Shown: positions 9,505 to 18,307, counted from the first letter of the stretch. The stretch is 64,000 bases of DNA from Mycobacterium sp. Root135 (GCF_001426545.1 NZ_LMEZ01000006.1:540220-604219), one strand, 5' to 3'. The notes: a model not told the origin generated them from the sequence alone. Program-made: numbers and translations.

Positions 9505-9672
9505 ATGGACCAGAAATGCGAAGGCAGCGGTCGCGAACTACCCGATGGACCGCCACCCGACGAGGCATTGGCGTGCCCCGTCTGTGGACGAGAGGTCAAG
9601 GTGGAGGAGATCGACAGTGGGCAGCGATTCGCCATCGAGGGTCATCAGAAGGTGGTCGACGTCTCGACCTGA
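9505..9672 (+). CDS. small zinc-ribbon-like protein, 55 residues
   Basis: A short gene beginning at ATG 9505 behind GTGAGGA, about six bases upstream. The product has a Cys at position 5 and a CPVC pair in ACPVCGREVKVEE, followed by IDSGQRFAIEGHQ and ends VVDVST. Cys and His spacing suggests a small zinc-binding fold, but function is unknown. The last 28 bases overlap the 3' end of the convergent LacI gene. A decayed homologue of its C-terminal half is present at 13489-13584, which supports that this is a genuine gene. Confidence 0.7.
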   Translation: MDQKCEGSGRELPDGPPPDEALACPVCGREVKVEEIDSGQRFAIEGHQKVVDVST

Positions 9673-10706
9673 CTCGATTGAGGTGGCGCCGTGGAGCGCC
9701 GGATGCTCAGCGCGGGCTGGTGTAGGTAGACGCGCTGCGCGTCGTGTGGTCGCTCGAGGCGTTGCAGCAGGAACTTGGCGGCCTGCACGCCGACGGCGAA
9801 GTTGCCGTTGTCGACCGACGTCAACGACAGGTGCCTGATCCGCGCCAGGTACGTGTCGTCGTAGCCCACCAGCGAAAGATCACGTGGCACCGCCAGATCC
9901 CGATCGGCCGCCGCCGACAGCGCGCCAACGCAGCTGACGTCGTTGAAGGCGAAGATCGCCGTCGGACGCTTCGGCCGGTCGAGCAACCGCGAGGCTGCGG
10001 CGTATCCGCCTTCCTCGGTCATGCCCGAGACCTCGACGAGCGCGTCGTCGGTGCGACCCGCCCCTGCCATGGTGTCGAGGAAACCCTTGCGCCGCAGTAA
10101 TCCGACGATCCCCGGACCCGCGAGGTGGCCGATGCGGCGGTGCCCCAGATCGAGCAAGTGCTGGGTGGCCAACCGAGCTCCTACGACGTCGTCGTCGGCG
10201 GCGATGTCGACCGTCGGCAGGTTCGGCTCGTGGGTTCCGGCGACGACCACGGGGACGATCGCAGCGGCGCGCTCGATCGTGTCGCCCAGGTCGGTGGTAC
10301 CGACGACGACGAGGCCGTCGACCCGTTGGGAGAGAAGCGTTTCGACGGTGTCGCGGCCGACGCGTCGGTCGAGGTGGCTGTCGGCCAGCACCGGTGCCAT
10401 CCCTACCGCGTCGAGCGTGGTGGTGAGCCCTTCCAGCAGGGAGACGAACCAGGGGTTGCGCAGGTCGTTGAGCATCACGCCGACGGTTGCGCTGCGCGAC
10501 TCGGACAGCCCCCTGGCGATGGCGTTGGGGCGGTAGCCCAGATCGGACATCGCGGTCAGGACGGTGTCGCGTCGGGCCGCGCTGACATTCGCTTCTCCGC
10601 GCAGCACCCTGGACACCAAGGACTTCGACACCCCGGCACGGGCTGCGACGTCTCGGATCGTCGCGGGGCGGTCACGCCCGTCCGGTGGACTCATGGCTGT
10701 CAGCAT
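9645..10706 (-). CDS. LacI-family transcriptional repressor
   Basis: A 353-residue DNA-binding regulator. The N-terminal helix-turn-helix is clear (TIRDVAARAGVSKSLVSRVL, then the hinge with GYRPNAIARGL), followed by a periplasmic-binding-protein-like sensor domain (VGVMLNDLRNPWF, AIFAFNDVSCVG, LSLVGYDDTYLA). The start at 10706 is favoured because GAAGGA lies about six bases upstream; ATG at 10694 is an alternative. It is divergent from the Gfo/Idh gene across a promoter containing a perfect palindrome with a central CpG, the usual LacI-family operator form. An inositol or rare-sugar derivative is the probable effector by context. Confidence 0.9.
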   Translation of the reverse strand: MLTAMSPPDGRDRPATIRDVAARAGVSKSLVSRVLRGEANVSAARRDTVLTAMSDLGYRPNAIARGLSESRSATVGVMLNDLRNPWFVSLLEGLTTTLDAVGMAPVLADSHLDRRVGRDTVETLLSQRVDGLVVVGTTDLGDTIERAAAIVPVVVAGTHEPNLPTVDIAADDDVVGARLATQHLLDLGHRRIGHLAGPGIVGLLRRKGFLDTMAGAGRTDDALVEVSGMTEEGGYAAASRLLDRPKRPTAIFAFNDVSCVGALSAAADRDLAVPRDLSLVGYDDTYLARIRHLSLTSVDNGNFAVGVQAAKFLLQRLERPHDAQRVYLHQPALSIRRSTAPPQSSQVETSTTF

Positions 10707-10707
10707 A

Positions 10708-10736
10708 TTGATCCTTCGTCACCTGACCCGTACGGT
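10708..10736 (+). promoter_or_regulatory. sigma-70-type promoter of the dehydrogenase pair
   Basis: TTGATC at 10708-10713, a 17-base spacer and TACGGT at 10731-10736 form a good housekeeping promoter reading toward the gene at 10785. The -35 box abuts the divergent LacI start codon. Confidence 0.55.
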
Positions 10737-10738
10737 AC

Positions 10739-10752
10739 TGGGACCGGTCCCA
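10739..10752. promoter_or_regulatory. palindromic LacI-family operator
   Basis: TGGGACCGGTCCCA is a perfect 14-bp palindrome with CpG at its centre, two bases after the -10 element. A repressor bound here would cover the transcription start, so autoregulation and control of the dehydrogenase pair are likely. Confidence 0.65.
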
Positions 10753-10784
10753 TTCTGTCCACAAAGAATCCGAGGAGCACCACC

Positions 10785-11963
10785 GTGAGCGAACCAGGAA
10801 GCCGCCGACTGACCGCAGGCATGGTCGGCGGCGGGGCCGGCGCCGACATCGGCAAGACCCACCGCCACGCCATGCGGCTCGACGACCGGTACGTGCTGGC
10901 AGCGGGCGTGTTCGGCCGCGACGCGGAATCGTCGGCCCACGTGGCCCGCGACCTCGGCGTCGACCGCGTCTACCGCGATCACCGCGAGATGGCGGCCGCC
11001 GAGAGCGCGCGGCGCGACGGCGTCGACGTCGTCACCGTCGCCACGCCCAACGACAGCCACTTCGAGATCGCCCGCACGTTCCTGGAGGCCGGCATCTCGG
11101 TGGTGTGCGAGAAGCCGTTGACGCGGGACTCGCGGACCTCGGCCGAACTAATCGCGATCGCGGAGTCGACGGGGGCGATTCTTGCCGTCCCCCACTGCTA
11201 TTCGGCGTACGCAATGGTGCGGCATGCGGCGCGCCTGGTCCGCGACGGCGCACTCGGCGCCATCCGCCTCGTGGTCGTCGAGCACGCCTCCGGGTGGGCG
11301 TCCACGCCGCTGGAGCTCGGCGACCACCGGCAGGCGCGGTGGCGCACCGACCCCGACGTCGCCGGATTCCCCAGCGTGCTCAGCGATCTCGGAACCCATG
11401 CGCTCCACCTACTGCGCTACGTCACGAGCCTGGAACCCGCCAGGGTCTCCGCCGAGCTGACGACCCTGGTACCGGGGCGACGGGTCTTCGACAACGCCGC
11501 GGTGCGGCTCACGCTGTCCAACGGCGCGCCGGCCACGCTGTGGGCCAGCATGGCCGCGACCGGCAACGAGCACGGCCTGCGCCTGCACGTCTTCGGTGAG
11601 GACGCCGCCCTGGAATGGCGACACGAGGACCCGCAGCACCTCGTCATCCGCGACCAGGACGGCGCCGCAACGACTCTCACCCAGGGCATGGGCTCGCTGT
11701 CCGAGGACGCGGCCCGCCTGACCCGGCCCGGCATGGGCCATCCCGAGGGCTTCCTCGAGGCGTTCGCCAACTTCTACGCCGACCTCGCCGAGCTGCTGCG
11801 CGCCCGCCGCGACGGCACGCCGGCGCCCACGAGGGAGCTGACCATCCCCACCGGCGTCGACGGGTTGATCGGGGTCCAGTTCGTCGAGGCCGCGGCGGCG
11901 TCGCACGCCCTCGACGGCGCCTGGGTCACCGCTCGAGCCGCGCGTCCGATGGCGGGTGTCTGA
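10785..11963 (+). CDS. Gfo/Idh/MocA-family oxidoreductase
   Basis: NAD(P)-dependent dehydrogenase, 392 residues. GTG at 10785 has GAGGAG upstream. The N-terminal Rossmann region carries GMVGGGAGADIGKTH, then VVTVATPNDSH and the family EKP motif in VVCEKPLTRDS; the C-terminal substrate domain includes FPSVLSDLGTHALHLL with the expected Asp and His. It overlaps the next dehydrogenase by 8 bases, so both are one operon under the LacI-type operator. It probably oxidises an inositol isomer or sugar derivative; the substrate cannot be read from sequence. Confidence 0.87.
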   Translation: MSEPGSRRLTAGMVGGGAGADIGKTHRHAMRLDDRYVLAAGVFGRDAESSAHVARDLGVDRVYRDHREMAAAESARRDGVDVVTVATPNDSHFEIARTFLEAGISVVCEKPLTRDSRTSAELIAIAESTGAILAVPHCYSAYAMVRHAARLVRDGALGAIRLVVVEHASGWASTPLELGDHRQARWRTDPDVAGFPSVLSDLGTHALHLLRYVTSLEPARVSAELTTLVPGRRVFDNAAVRLTLSNGAPATLWASMAATGNEHGLRLHVFGEDAALEWRHEDPQHLVIRDQDGAATTLTQGMGSLSEDAARLTRPGMGHPEGFLEAFANFYADLAELLRARRDGTPAPTRELTIPTGVDGLIGVQFVEAAAASHALDGAWVTARAARPMAGV

Positions 11964-12993
11964 CGTGCCGCGCTTCGCGTTGGTCGGCGCCGGATTCATC
12001 GGCGGCGTCCACGCCGCGAACCTCGCCGCCCACCCAGAGGTCGACTTCACCCTCGTCTACGACGTCGACGCCTCCCGGTCCAAAGCGGTTGCCATGCAAC
12101 ACCATTGCAAGATCGCGGACGACCTGGCCGAGGTCTTCGATCCCGACGCCGTCGATGCGGTCCTCATCGCGTCGTCGACCGACACCCACGCCGACCACCT
12201 CCGCGCGGCCGCCGCCGCAGGCATCCCGGTGTTGTGCGAGAAGCCCGTCGACCTGGACCTCGCCCGGGCGGTCGAGGTCGTCGGCTACGTCCGCGACCGC
12301 GGCGTCCCGGCGATGGTGGACTTCAACCGCCGCTTCGACCGCGACTATGCCGAACTGCAGCGCGTCGTCACCTCCGGCGCGGTGGGCGACGTACATCTGA
12401 TCCAAATGACCACGCGCGGTCCGGTGTTGCCGCCGCTGGCGTACATCGCCGTCTCCGGTGGCCAGATGCGCGACCAGACCGTGCACTTCTTCGACTTGGC
12501 GAGGTGGATCTCCGGACTGGATCCCGAGGCGGTGTTCGCCACCGGGTCGACGATGGTCGAGCCACGCCTCGCCGAGTATCGCGACGTCGACCTATCGGCC
12601 GTCACGCTACGACTGCCGGGCGGCGCCCTGGTCCAAATCGACAGCGCCCGCCAGATCGGCTACGGCTACGACGAACGCATCGAGGTACTCGGGTCGACCG
12701 GCATGGTCGAGGCACGGCGTCACCGCACCGGAGCCGTCGTGCGGTACGGCGCAGGCCAGGTCGTCGGGGACGGCATGCACGCCGGGTGGTTCGACCGGGT
12801 GGCACCGAGTTACTTTGCAGCGCTTGACCACTTCGTGGCCGCGCTGCGAGACGGCAGTCCCATCGGACCCGATCTCGACGAGGCCCTGAAGGCGCAAGCC
12901 GTCGCCGAGGCCGCCACCCGGTCCCTCAACACCGGCCAGATGGAGCGGGTGCACTATCCGGCCCCGGATACGACACCGGCGCACAGGACGTAA
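11956..12993 (+). CDS. iolG: inositol 2-dehydrogenase-like protein (IolG family)
   Basis: Gfo/Idh dehydrogenase of 345 residues. It has the Rossmann motif FALVGAGFIGGVHA, the EKPVDLDL motif and DFNRRFDRDY, followed by GGQMRDQTVHFFDLARW, the catalytic Asp/His region seen in IolG proteins. The expected reaction is NAD-dependent oxidation of myo-inositol to scyllo-inosose, which would feed the iol operon at the start of the window. GTG at 11956 overlaps the previous stop; GTG at 11965 is the alternative start. It could act on a related cyclitol instead. Confidence 0.8.
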   Translation: MSDVPRFALVGAGFIGGVHAANLAAHPEVDFTLVYDVDASRSKAVAMQHHCKIADDLAEVFDPDAVDAVLIASSTDTHADHLRAAAAAGIPVLCEKPVDLDLARAVEVVGYVRDRGVPAMVDFNRRFDRDYAELQRVVTSGAVGDVHLIQMTTRGPVLPPLAYIAVSGGQMRDQTVHFFDLARWISGLDPEAVFATGSTMVEPRLAEYRDVDLSAVTLRLPGGALVQIDSARQIGYGYDERIEVLGSTGMVEARRHRTGAVVRYGAGQVVGDGMHAGWFDRVAPSYFAALDHFVAALRDGSPIGPDLDEALKAQAVAEAATRSLNTGQMERVHYPAPDTTPAHRT

Positions 12994-13164
12994 GGCGAGC
13001 GCTTACTGGACATTTGAGAGTGTTCGCCAGGGCGGGTCAGACACGGTGTGCGCCGTTCAGCCCGTAGCTGCCCCGATCCGTCCACAACCACCGGACGGCA
13101 TCAGCTGTGGTTCGCCGGGGTCCGGCAAGCGACGGTCACGCAGACAGGCTGACCGCGGGCCTAG

Positions 13165-13371
13165 TCATCCGCTTGCCTTCGGCGGCAGTTTCGCCGCAAT
13201 CTCCTTCAGGGAGCCCTTCAGGGCTTCCAACACCTCAAAAGGTATGGGCGAGTAGTGCTCGCCGCTCGAAGTTCCCCCGTACTGAGGCGGTGCGAACACG
13301 TCTCGACCCAACTCCAAAATCAAACTATCGCGATCCGCAGTACTCGACAGTTGCGTGGCACGGCCGGGCAT
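13165..13371 (-). CDS. weak hypothetical ORF, 68 residues
   Basis: The translation has a plausible protein-like end (PIPFEVLEALKGSLKEIAAK) with an amphipathic helix and less GC-biased codon use than the neighbours. No ribosome-binding site close to the ATG, no recognised family. It may be the remnant of a transferred gene or a chance ORF. Confidence 0.25.
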   Translation of the reverse strand: MPGRATQLSSTADRDSLILELGRDVFAPPQYGGTSSGEHYSPIPFEVLEALKGSLKEIAAKLPPKASG

Positions 13372-13488
13372 GCCGAATCTCGAGCCCTCCCCTGGATTCA
13401 CAGATGGACCCCGATGGAATCGATAGCCGTCGTGCGGTGGTGGCGAGAGTGACCGCCCACAGTTCTCCGTTGGGCCAGCCCAGACGAG

Positions 13489-13584
13489 TGCGGCCGCGAG
13501 GTGCGGATCGACGTGCAGGAAGCCGAGCATGGCCAACGCGTCGCGATCGAGGAGCACCAGGGGATGGTGGACGTCTCCGGTTGA
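13489..13584 (+). pseudogene. relic of a small zinc-ribbon gene paralogous to 9505-9672
   Basis: Reading from 13489 gives CGREVRIDVQEAEHGQR, then VAIEEHQGMVDVSG and a TGA. This aligns with CGREVKVEEIDSGQRFAIEGHQKVVDVST of the intact gene over about 30 residues. Upstream in frame the first CxxC half is missing and a TGA occurs at about 13449, so no intact start remains. Confidence 0.6.
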
Positions 13585-13631
13585 GTCGACCTCCCCGGTC
13601 ACGCCGACGAGTGGGATGACACCCTGACACC

Positions 13632-14423
13632 GTGCCGACTGACCCCTCCACCGTCGTTCGATCCGCCACCCCGTCGGGCGCCGAACTGGCCACCCTGACC
13701 TTCGACCACGGCCCGCTGAATCTCTTCGACCAGGCCATGTTCGACTCGCTCACGTCCAACGTCGCAGAGCTGACGGCCAACACGCCCCGCGCCGTGCTGC
13801 TGCGCGCCGAGGGCAAGGTGAACTCGGCGGGCGTGGACGTCCACGTCTTCCAGGGATTGACCGCGCAGCAGGGTGCCGACCTGTGGCACAGGCTGTTGAC
13901 CCAGATCATCGCGCCCATCGAGGCGCTGCCCTGCCCCGTCGTGTTCGCCGCCCACGGCCTGACGCTCACCGCGGCGTTCGAGATCGCCCTGGCGTGCGAC
14001 GTCATCCTCGCCGGACCGCGCGCCAAGTTCGGACTCGTCGAGACCGTCGTCGGACTGACACCGTCCATGGGCGGACCGCAGCGTCTGGCCGAGCGGGCCG
14101 GATCGGGGCGGGCCCGGGAGTTGGTGATGACGGGCGACGTGTACGACGCGGCCACGATGGCGGCGTGGGGCGTGGTGAACGCCGTGCACGACGACGTCGA
14201 GTCGGCGGCTCGCGCGTTGGCGACCCGCTTGGCCGACGGACCGACGAAGGCACACGCGGCGACCAAGGAGATCATCGCGGCGTGGCGCACCGGCGGTGTC
14301 GGCCACGCCGACGGCGTCACCCCGGAGCTGTCGGGTGCGCTGTTCGCGACCGAGGACCTGAAGGGCGCCGTCGCGAGCTTCCTCGAGAACGGACCGGGCA
14401 AGGCGACCTATCAGGGGCGCTAA
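13632..14423 (+). CDS. enoyl-CoA hydratase/isomerase-family protein
   Basis: A 263-residue crotonase-fold protein starting at GTG 13632. The oxyanion-hole segments are recognisable (LLRAEGKVNSAGVDVHVF and FAAHGLTLTAAFEIALACD), followed by AKFGLVETVVGLTPSMGG and a C-terminal helical part. The acidic catalytic positions are not exactly those of classical hydratases, so isomerase or hydrolase activity is possible. It stands alone and is convergent with the SnoaL-like gene, stops overlapping by three bases. Substrate unknown. Confidence 0.82.
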   Translation: MPTDPSTVVRSATPSGAELATLTFDHGPLNLFDQAMFDSLTSNVAELTANTPRAVLLRAEGKVNSAGVDVHVFQGLTAQQGADLWHRLLTQIIAPIEALPCPVVFAAHGLTLTAAFEIALACDVILAGPRAKFGLVETVVGLTPSMGGPQRLAERAGSGRARELVMTGDVYDAATMAAWGVVNAVHDDVESAARALATRLADGPTKAHAATKEIIAAWRTGGVGHADGVTPELSGALFATEDLKGAVASFLENGPGKATYQGR

Positions 14424-14812
14424 CCGGTCGGGACCTGCTTCTTGCCGTAGTGGCGCTCCAGCATGGCCGTGTCGCCGTACACCTGGACGTGGGCGGTCTT
14501 GCCGTCGCGGATCGTGTACACGATGACGCCTTGACTCGTCTCGCCGTCGAGGGTGACGTCACCGACCACGATCACGGTGTCGCCGTCGGCGACGTATCGG
14601 ATCGGCGTCACCGTCGACGACTTCTCGGCCATCCGCGCGAGCAGTCCGCCGAGTTCACCCTTGCCGTGGTAGGTCCCGCTGATCGTGCTCTCGCCAGGCT
14701 GGACCCATTCGACGTCGTCGTCGAGCAGGCTCATGAGCTGTTCCACGTCGTCGGCCGCGAAGGCGTCGTAACCCCTCTTGATCAGCTCGACGTTCTGTTG
14801 TTCCTCCGACAT
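14420..14812 (-). CDS. SnoaL-like / nuclear-transport-factor-2-fold protein
   Basis: A 130-residue small alpha+beta barrel protein (ELIKRGYDAFAADDVEQLMSL, DDDVEWVQPGE, TYHGKGELGGLLARM). The fold is used by polyketide cyclases, ketosteroid isomerase-like enzymes and stress proteins; no specific function can be assigned. The start at 14812 is set by GGAGGGGAG upstream; the frame continues to 14875 but without a better start. Confidence 0.8.
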   Translation of the reverse strand: MSEEQQNVELIKRGYDAFAADDVEQLMSLLDDDVEWVQPGESTISGTYHGKGELGGLLARMAEKSSTVTPIRYVADGDTVIVVGDVTLDGETSQGVIVYTIRDGKTAHVQVYGDTAMLERHYGKKQVPTG

Positions 14813-14950
14813 CGTCGTCTCCCCTCCGTGTGCATCTGGACCCTTGTCAGACAAGCACCGGCGCAGACCGGGCACATCATTCGAATGAATGAGATCCGGT
14901 GGAGAATGCGAAACGGGGCACCTTCCGCAGAAGGTGCTCGTCAGGATCGA

Positions 14951-17125
14951 TCAGAGGATGTACAACATCTCCTGGTAGGTCGGAAGCGGCCAAAGATCGT
15001 CCGCCACGAGGCCTTCCAGCGTGTCGGCGGCCGCGCGGACCGCGTCCATCAACGCGAGCAGGCTTTGCGCATGTGCGGCCTCCTCGGCGGCGGTGTCGCC
15101 ACCGTGGGCATCCATCGCCGTCTTGAGCGCCGTCAACGCACCCGTGAGCTCCGAGATCGGCGTCGAGACCATCTGCAACAGTGTGGTGTCGGGCTCGATG
15201 CCCGCCGCCTTGAGCGTCGCCACGTTGGACGCCAGCTCAGTCTGATAGCGCACTGCCGCAGGCAGAATCACCGTCGAGCCGATCTCCAACGTCAGCTTCG
15301 CCTCGACGTTCACCGTCAGCGCGTAGGTCTCGTAGCGGACCTCTTCGCGGCTGTGTAGCTCACGCGCGTTGAAGACGCCGTACTTCTCGAAGACCTCGAT
15401 CGCCTCCGGCGTGCCCAGCTCCGGGATGGCGTCCAGCGTCGTCTTGAGGTTGGGCAGTCCGCGGGCCGCGGCCTCGGTCTGCCAGTTGTCGGAGTAACCG
15501 TCGCCGTTGAAGACCACCGCGCCGTGCTCGGTGATGATCTCGGTGAGCAGCTTCTGCACGGCCATGTCGAAGTCCTCGCCGTCGCCGACGGCCTTCTCCA
15601 GCCACGTCGCCATGTAGTCCAGCGAGTCGGCCATGATCGTGTTGAGGATGATCATCGGGACGTTGATGGTCTGACCCGAGCCCGGCGCGCGGAACTCGAA
15701 CCTGTTGCCCGTGAACGCAAACGGGCTGGTGCGGTTGCGGTCGCCCGGATCGGTTGGCAGCACCGGCAGCGTGTCGACGCCGATGATCATGGAGCCCTTG
15801 CCCTTCGACGACGTCGCCGCACCCTTGGCGATCTGGTCGAAGACGTCGGCGAGCTGGTCGCCGAGGAAGATCGAGATGATCGCCGGCGGGGCCTCGTTGG
15901 CGCCGAGGCGGTGGTCGTTGGTGGCCGAGGCCACCGACACCCGCAGCAGGCCGGCGAACTTGTGCACCGCGCGGATGACCGCGGCGCAGAACACCAGGAA
16001 CTGCGCGTTCTCGTGCGGCGTGTCACCCGGCACCAGGAGGCTGCCGAACTGCGAGTTGCCCAGCGAGAAGTTGACGTGCTTGCCCGACCCGTTGACACCG
16101 GCGAACGGCTTCTCGTGGAACAGACATTCCATGCCGTGCTTCTTGGCGATGGACTTGAACGTCGTCATCAACAGCTGCTGATGGTCGGCGGCGATGTTGG
16201 CCCGCTCGAACATCGGCGCGATCTCGAATTGTCCTGGCGCGACCTCGTTGTGGCGGGTCTTGGCCGGGATGCCGAGCTTGAACAGCTCACGCTCGGTGTC
16301 CATCATGAAGCCCAGCACCCGGTCGGGGATGGCGCCGAAGTAGTGGTCGTCGAATTCCTGCCCCTTGGGCGGCTTCGCGCCGAACAGGGTGCGGCCCGCG
16401 TTGATCAGGTCGGGGCGGGCGAGGAAGAAGTGCCGGTCGACGAGGAAGTACTCCTGCTCCGGACCACAGAACGACACGATGTGGTCGAAGTTCTCGTGGC
16501 CGAACAGCTTCAGGATGCGCTCGGCCTGGGTACCCATGGCCTGCTGGCTGCGCAGCAGCGGCGTCTTGAAGTCCAGGGCCTCACCGGTCATCGAGACGAA
16601 GACCGTCGGGATGCACAACGTGTTGCCGTTGGCGTTCTCCAGGATGTAGGCCGGGCTGGTGACGTCCCACCCGGTGTAGCCGCGCGCTTCGAAGGTGCTG
16701 CGCAGGCCGCCCGAGGGGAAGCTGGAGGCGTCGGGCTCACCCTGGATGAGAGTCTTGCCTGCGAACTCGGCGAGGGTCTGACCGTCGCCGACGGGCTCGA
16801 GGAAGCTGTCGTGCTTCTCGGCGGTCAGCCCGGTCATCGGGTAGAAGACGTGCGCGTAGTGGGTGGCGCCCTTGGACAGCGCCCAGTCCTTCATGACCGA
16901 GGCGACGGAGTCGGCGATGGCCGGATCGAGCTTCGCGCCCTTCTCGATGGTCGCCACGACGGACTTGTACACCGACTTCGGCAGGCGCAACCGCATCTCG
17001 GCCAGCGTGAAGACGTTGGCGCCCCAGATTTCGCCAGGAGCCTCAGTGGGGTCGAAGCTGATCGCAGGAGGCACGTAGGCCTCGACGTTGTTGATCGCCT
17101 GCAGACGGACTGCGTTTCCGCTCAA
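14951..17125 (-). CDS. glnN: glutamine synthetase type III (GlnN)
   Basis: ATP-dependent ammonia assimilation enzyme of the large GSIII class; 724 residues is the normal size, against about 470 for GSI. Visible elements include HVFYPMTGLTAEKHDSF, the metal-binding GPEQEYFLVD, HNEVAPGQFEIAP, the loop GVNGSGKHVNFS, NDHRLGANEAPP and the arginine-containing NRFEFRAPGS. GSIII enzymes are dodecamers insensitive to the adenylylation that controls GlnA1. The upstream 70-100 bases carry GlnR-type boxes and a -10 box, so expression under nitrogen limitation is likely. It is monocistronic. Confidence 0.93.
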   Translation of the reverse strand: MSGNAVRLQAINNVEAYVPPAISFDPTEAPGEIWGANVFTLAEMRLRLPKSVYKSVVATIEKGAKLDPAIADSVASVMKDWALSKGATHYAHVFYPMTGLTAEKHDSFLEPVGDGQTLAEFAGKTLIQGEPDASSFPSGGLRSTFEARGYTGWDVTSPAYILENANGNTLCIPTVFVSMTGEALDFKTPLLRSQQAMGTQAERILKLFGHENFDHIVSFCGPEQEYFLVDRHFFLARPDLINAGRTLFGAKPPKGQEFDDHYFGAIPDRVLGFMMDTERELFKLGIPAKTRHNEVAPGQFEIAPMFERANIAADHQQLLMTTFKSIAKKHGMECLFHEKPFAGVNGSGKHVNFSLGNSQFGSLLVPGDTPHENAQFLVFCAAVIRAVHKFAGLLRVSVASATNDHRLGANEAPPAIISIFLGDQLADVFDQIAKGAATSSKGKGSMIIGVDTLPVLPTDPGDRNRTSPFAFTGNRFEFRAPGSGQTINVPMIILNTIMADSLDYMATWLEKAVGDGEDFDMAVQKLLTEIITEHGAVVFNGDGYSDNWQTEAAARGLPNLKTTLDAIPELGTPEAIEVFEKYGVFNARELHSREEVRYETYALTVNVEAKLTLEIGSTVILPAAVRYQTELASNVATLKAAGIEPDTTLLQMVSTPISELTGALTALKTAMDAHGGDTAAEEAAHAQSLLALMDAVRAAADTLEGLVADDLWPLPTYQEMLYIL

Positions 17126-17179
17126 TGGAGTTCCTCTTCCCCGCGCACGTCCGCAACTGGTTCGCGGACTGACCGGCTC

Positions 17180-17222
17180 ACAGTAAGAACGCCTTGTTCC
17201 GGGATTGTTACGCAGGCGTCAC
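17180..17222 (-). promoter_or_regulatory. GlnR-like box array and -10 element of the glutamine synthetase III gene
   Basis: Read on the minus strand, GTGAC, GTAAC and GGAAC follow each other with exactly 6-base spacers (17222 to 17196), giving AC dinucleotides at an 11-base period as in the actinobacterial GlnR consensus (gTnAC-n6-GaAAC). TACTGT (17185-17180) lies 10 bases further with no good -35, as expected for an activated promoter. Confidence 0.5.
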
Positions 17223-17364
17223 CGACAGAAGGCGGAGTTAGCAAATGTCGCGGCGCCGAGCGTGGGCCGCATGGCGGTGCACAGACCGTGATTCATCCAC
17301 AGGGCCGACGGTCGGCGTGGGTCGAGGGCCCGGTCCCGTCGGCATCCTGCACTTCGCTCGCCCC

Positions 17365-18222
17365 ATGTACGACGAACCGTTCCTCGGCAGCACGGCCATG
17401 GCCAGCGGCCACCTCACCCGACATCAGCTGCGTACGGGCTTTCGCCGGATATACCGAGACGTTTATCTCCCGGCTGACGTCGAACTCACCGCGGCGACGA
17501 GAGCACGCGCTGCCTGGCTGTCCCTAGGCGACCGCGTCACGCTCGCGGGAGTGTCGGCGGCGGCACTGCACGGCACCAAATGGCTCGACGCTGTCAGTCC
17601 CGCCGAGGTGATTCGCTCGGACCGCAACCACCAGGTGGCGATCGTCGTGCACGACTACGACCTGCGTGCCGACGAGACGACGCACGTCCGAGGCATGCGG
17701 GTGACGACGCCGGCTCGCACGGCGTTCGACATCGGCCGCACGCGTCCTGCCCCGCTCGCCATTCCCATGCTCGACGCGCTGCTCCGGGCCACGGCAACGA
17801 CACCGAGCGACGTCCTGGCAGTGGCCGCCGCCCGGCCGGGCGCCCGAGGCGTGCGACTGCTGACCTCACATTTGGGCCTCGTCGACGGCGGCGCCGAGTC
17901 GCCTCGGGAGACCCGGTTGCGTCTGATCCTGGTCAACGCGGGACTGCCGCGCCCGGAGACTCAGATCGAGTTCAGAGACGGCCGGGGACGCGTCCGCCTC
18001 CGGGTGGACATGGGCTGGCGGGAATGGAAGGTCGCGGTCGAATACGACGGCGTGCAGCACTGGCACGACGCCCGACAACGATCGTGGGACATCGAGCGCA
18101 TCGCCCTGCTGGAGGAATCTGGTTGGACGGTGATTCGCGTCAGCGCCGAGATGCTCGCCCGTCCCGACGTAGTCATCCGACGCGTGATCGCCAAGCTGCG
18201 GGCCGCCGGCTGCCCGATCTGA
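17365..18222 (+). CDS. DUF559 (PD-(D/E)XK-like) protein with AbiEi-like N-terminal part
   Basis: A 285-residue protein of a type common in mycobacteria. The N-terminal part resembles AbiEi-type winged-helix/antitoxin proteins (LTRHQLRTGFRRIYRDVYLPAD, VTLAGVSAAALHG, VTTPARTAFDI); the C-terminal part is the DUF559, VSR-like nuclease fold, with Asp and Glu in LRVDMGWREWKVAVEYDG followed by RIALLEESGWTVIRV. Function is unproven; nuclease activity is inferred from fold only. No toxin partner is next to it. The start at ATG 17365 is a choice among several. Confidence 0.72.
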   Translation: MYDEPFLGSTAMASGHLTRHQLRTGFRRIYRDVYLPADVELTAATRARAAWLSLGDRVTLAGVSAAALHGTKWLDAVSPAEVIRSDRNHQVAIVVHDYDLRADETTHVRGMRVTTPARTAFDIGRTRPAPLAIPMLDALLRATATTPSDVLAVAAARPGARGVRLLTSHLGLVDGGAESPRETRLRLILVNAGLPRPETQIEFRDGRGRVRLRVDMGWREWKVAVEYDGVQHWHDARQRSWDIERIALLEESGWTVIRVSAEMLARPDVVIRRVIAKLRAAGCPI

Positions 18223-18307
18223 CCCGCCGACCGTAGGTCTGGTGGCGAAATTCTTACCGCTGGCCGCCAAAAGGCTCACACTCGGCGTCGGCGGGTAGGC
18301 CATCGGC

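Larger units (their letters stand above)
12994..13631. other. 638-bp stretch without a convincing gene, with one weak ORF and one gene relic
   Basis: Between iolG and the enoyl-CoA hydratase nothing has a clear family match. The region holds a decayed copy of the small zinc-ribbon gene (13489-13584) and a weak minus-strand ORF (13165-13371). The rest, 12994-13164, shows no signal. The degraded content suggests an old rearrangement or deletion site. Confidence 0.6.

Noticed and set aside
15524..17527. 667-codon plus-strand frame opposite the glutamine synthetase
   Set aside because: Antisense shadow of a clear GSIII gene.
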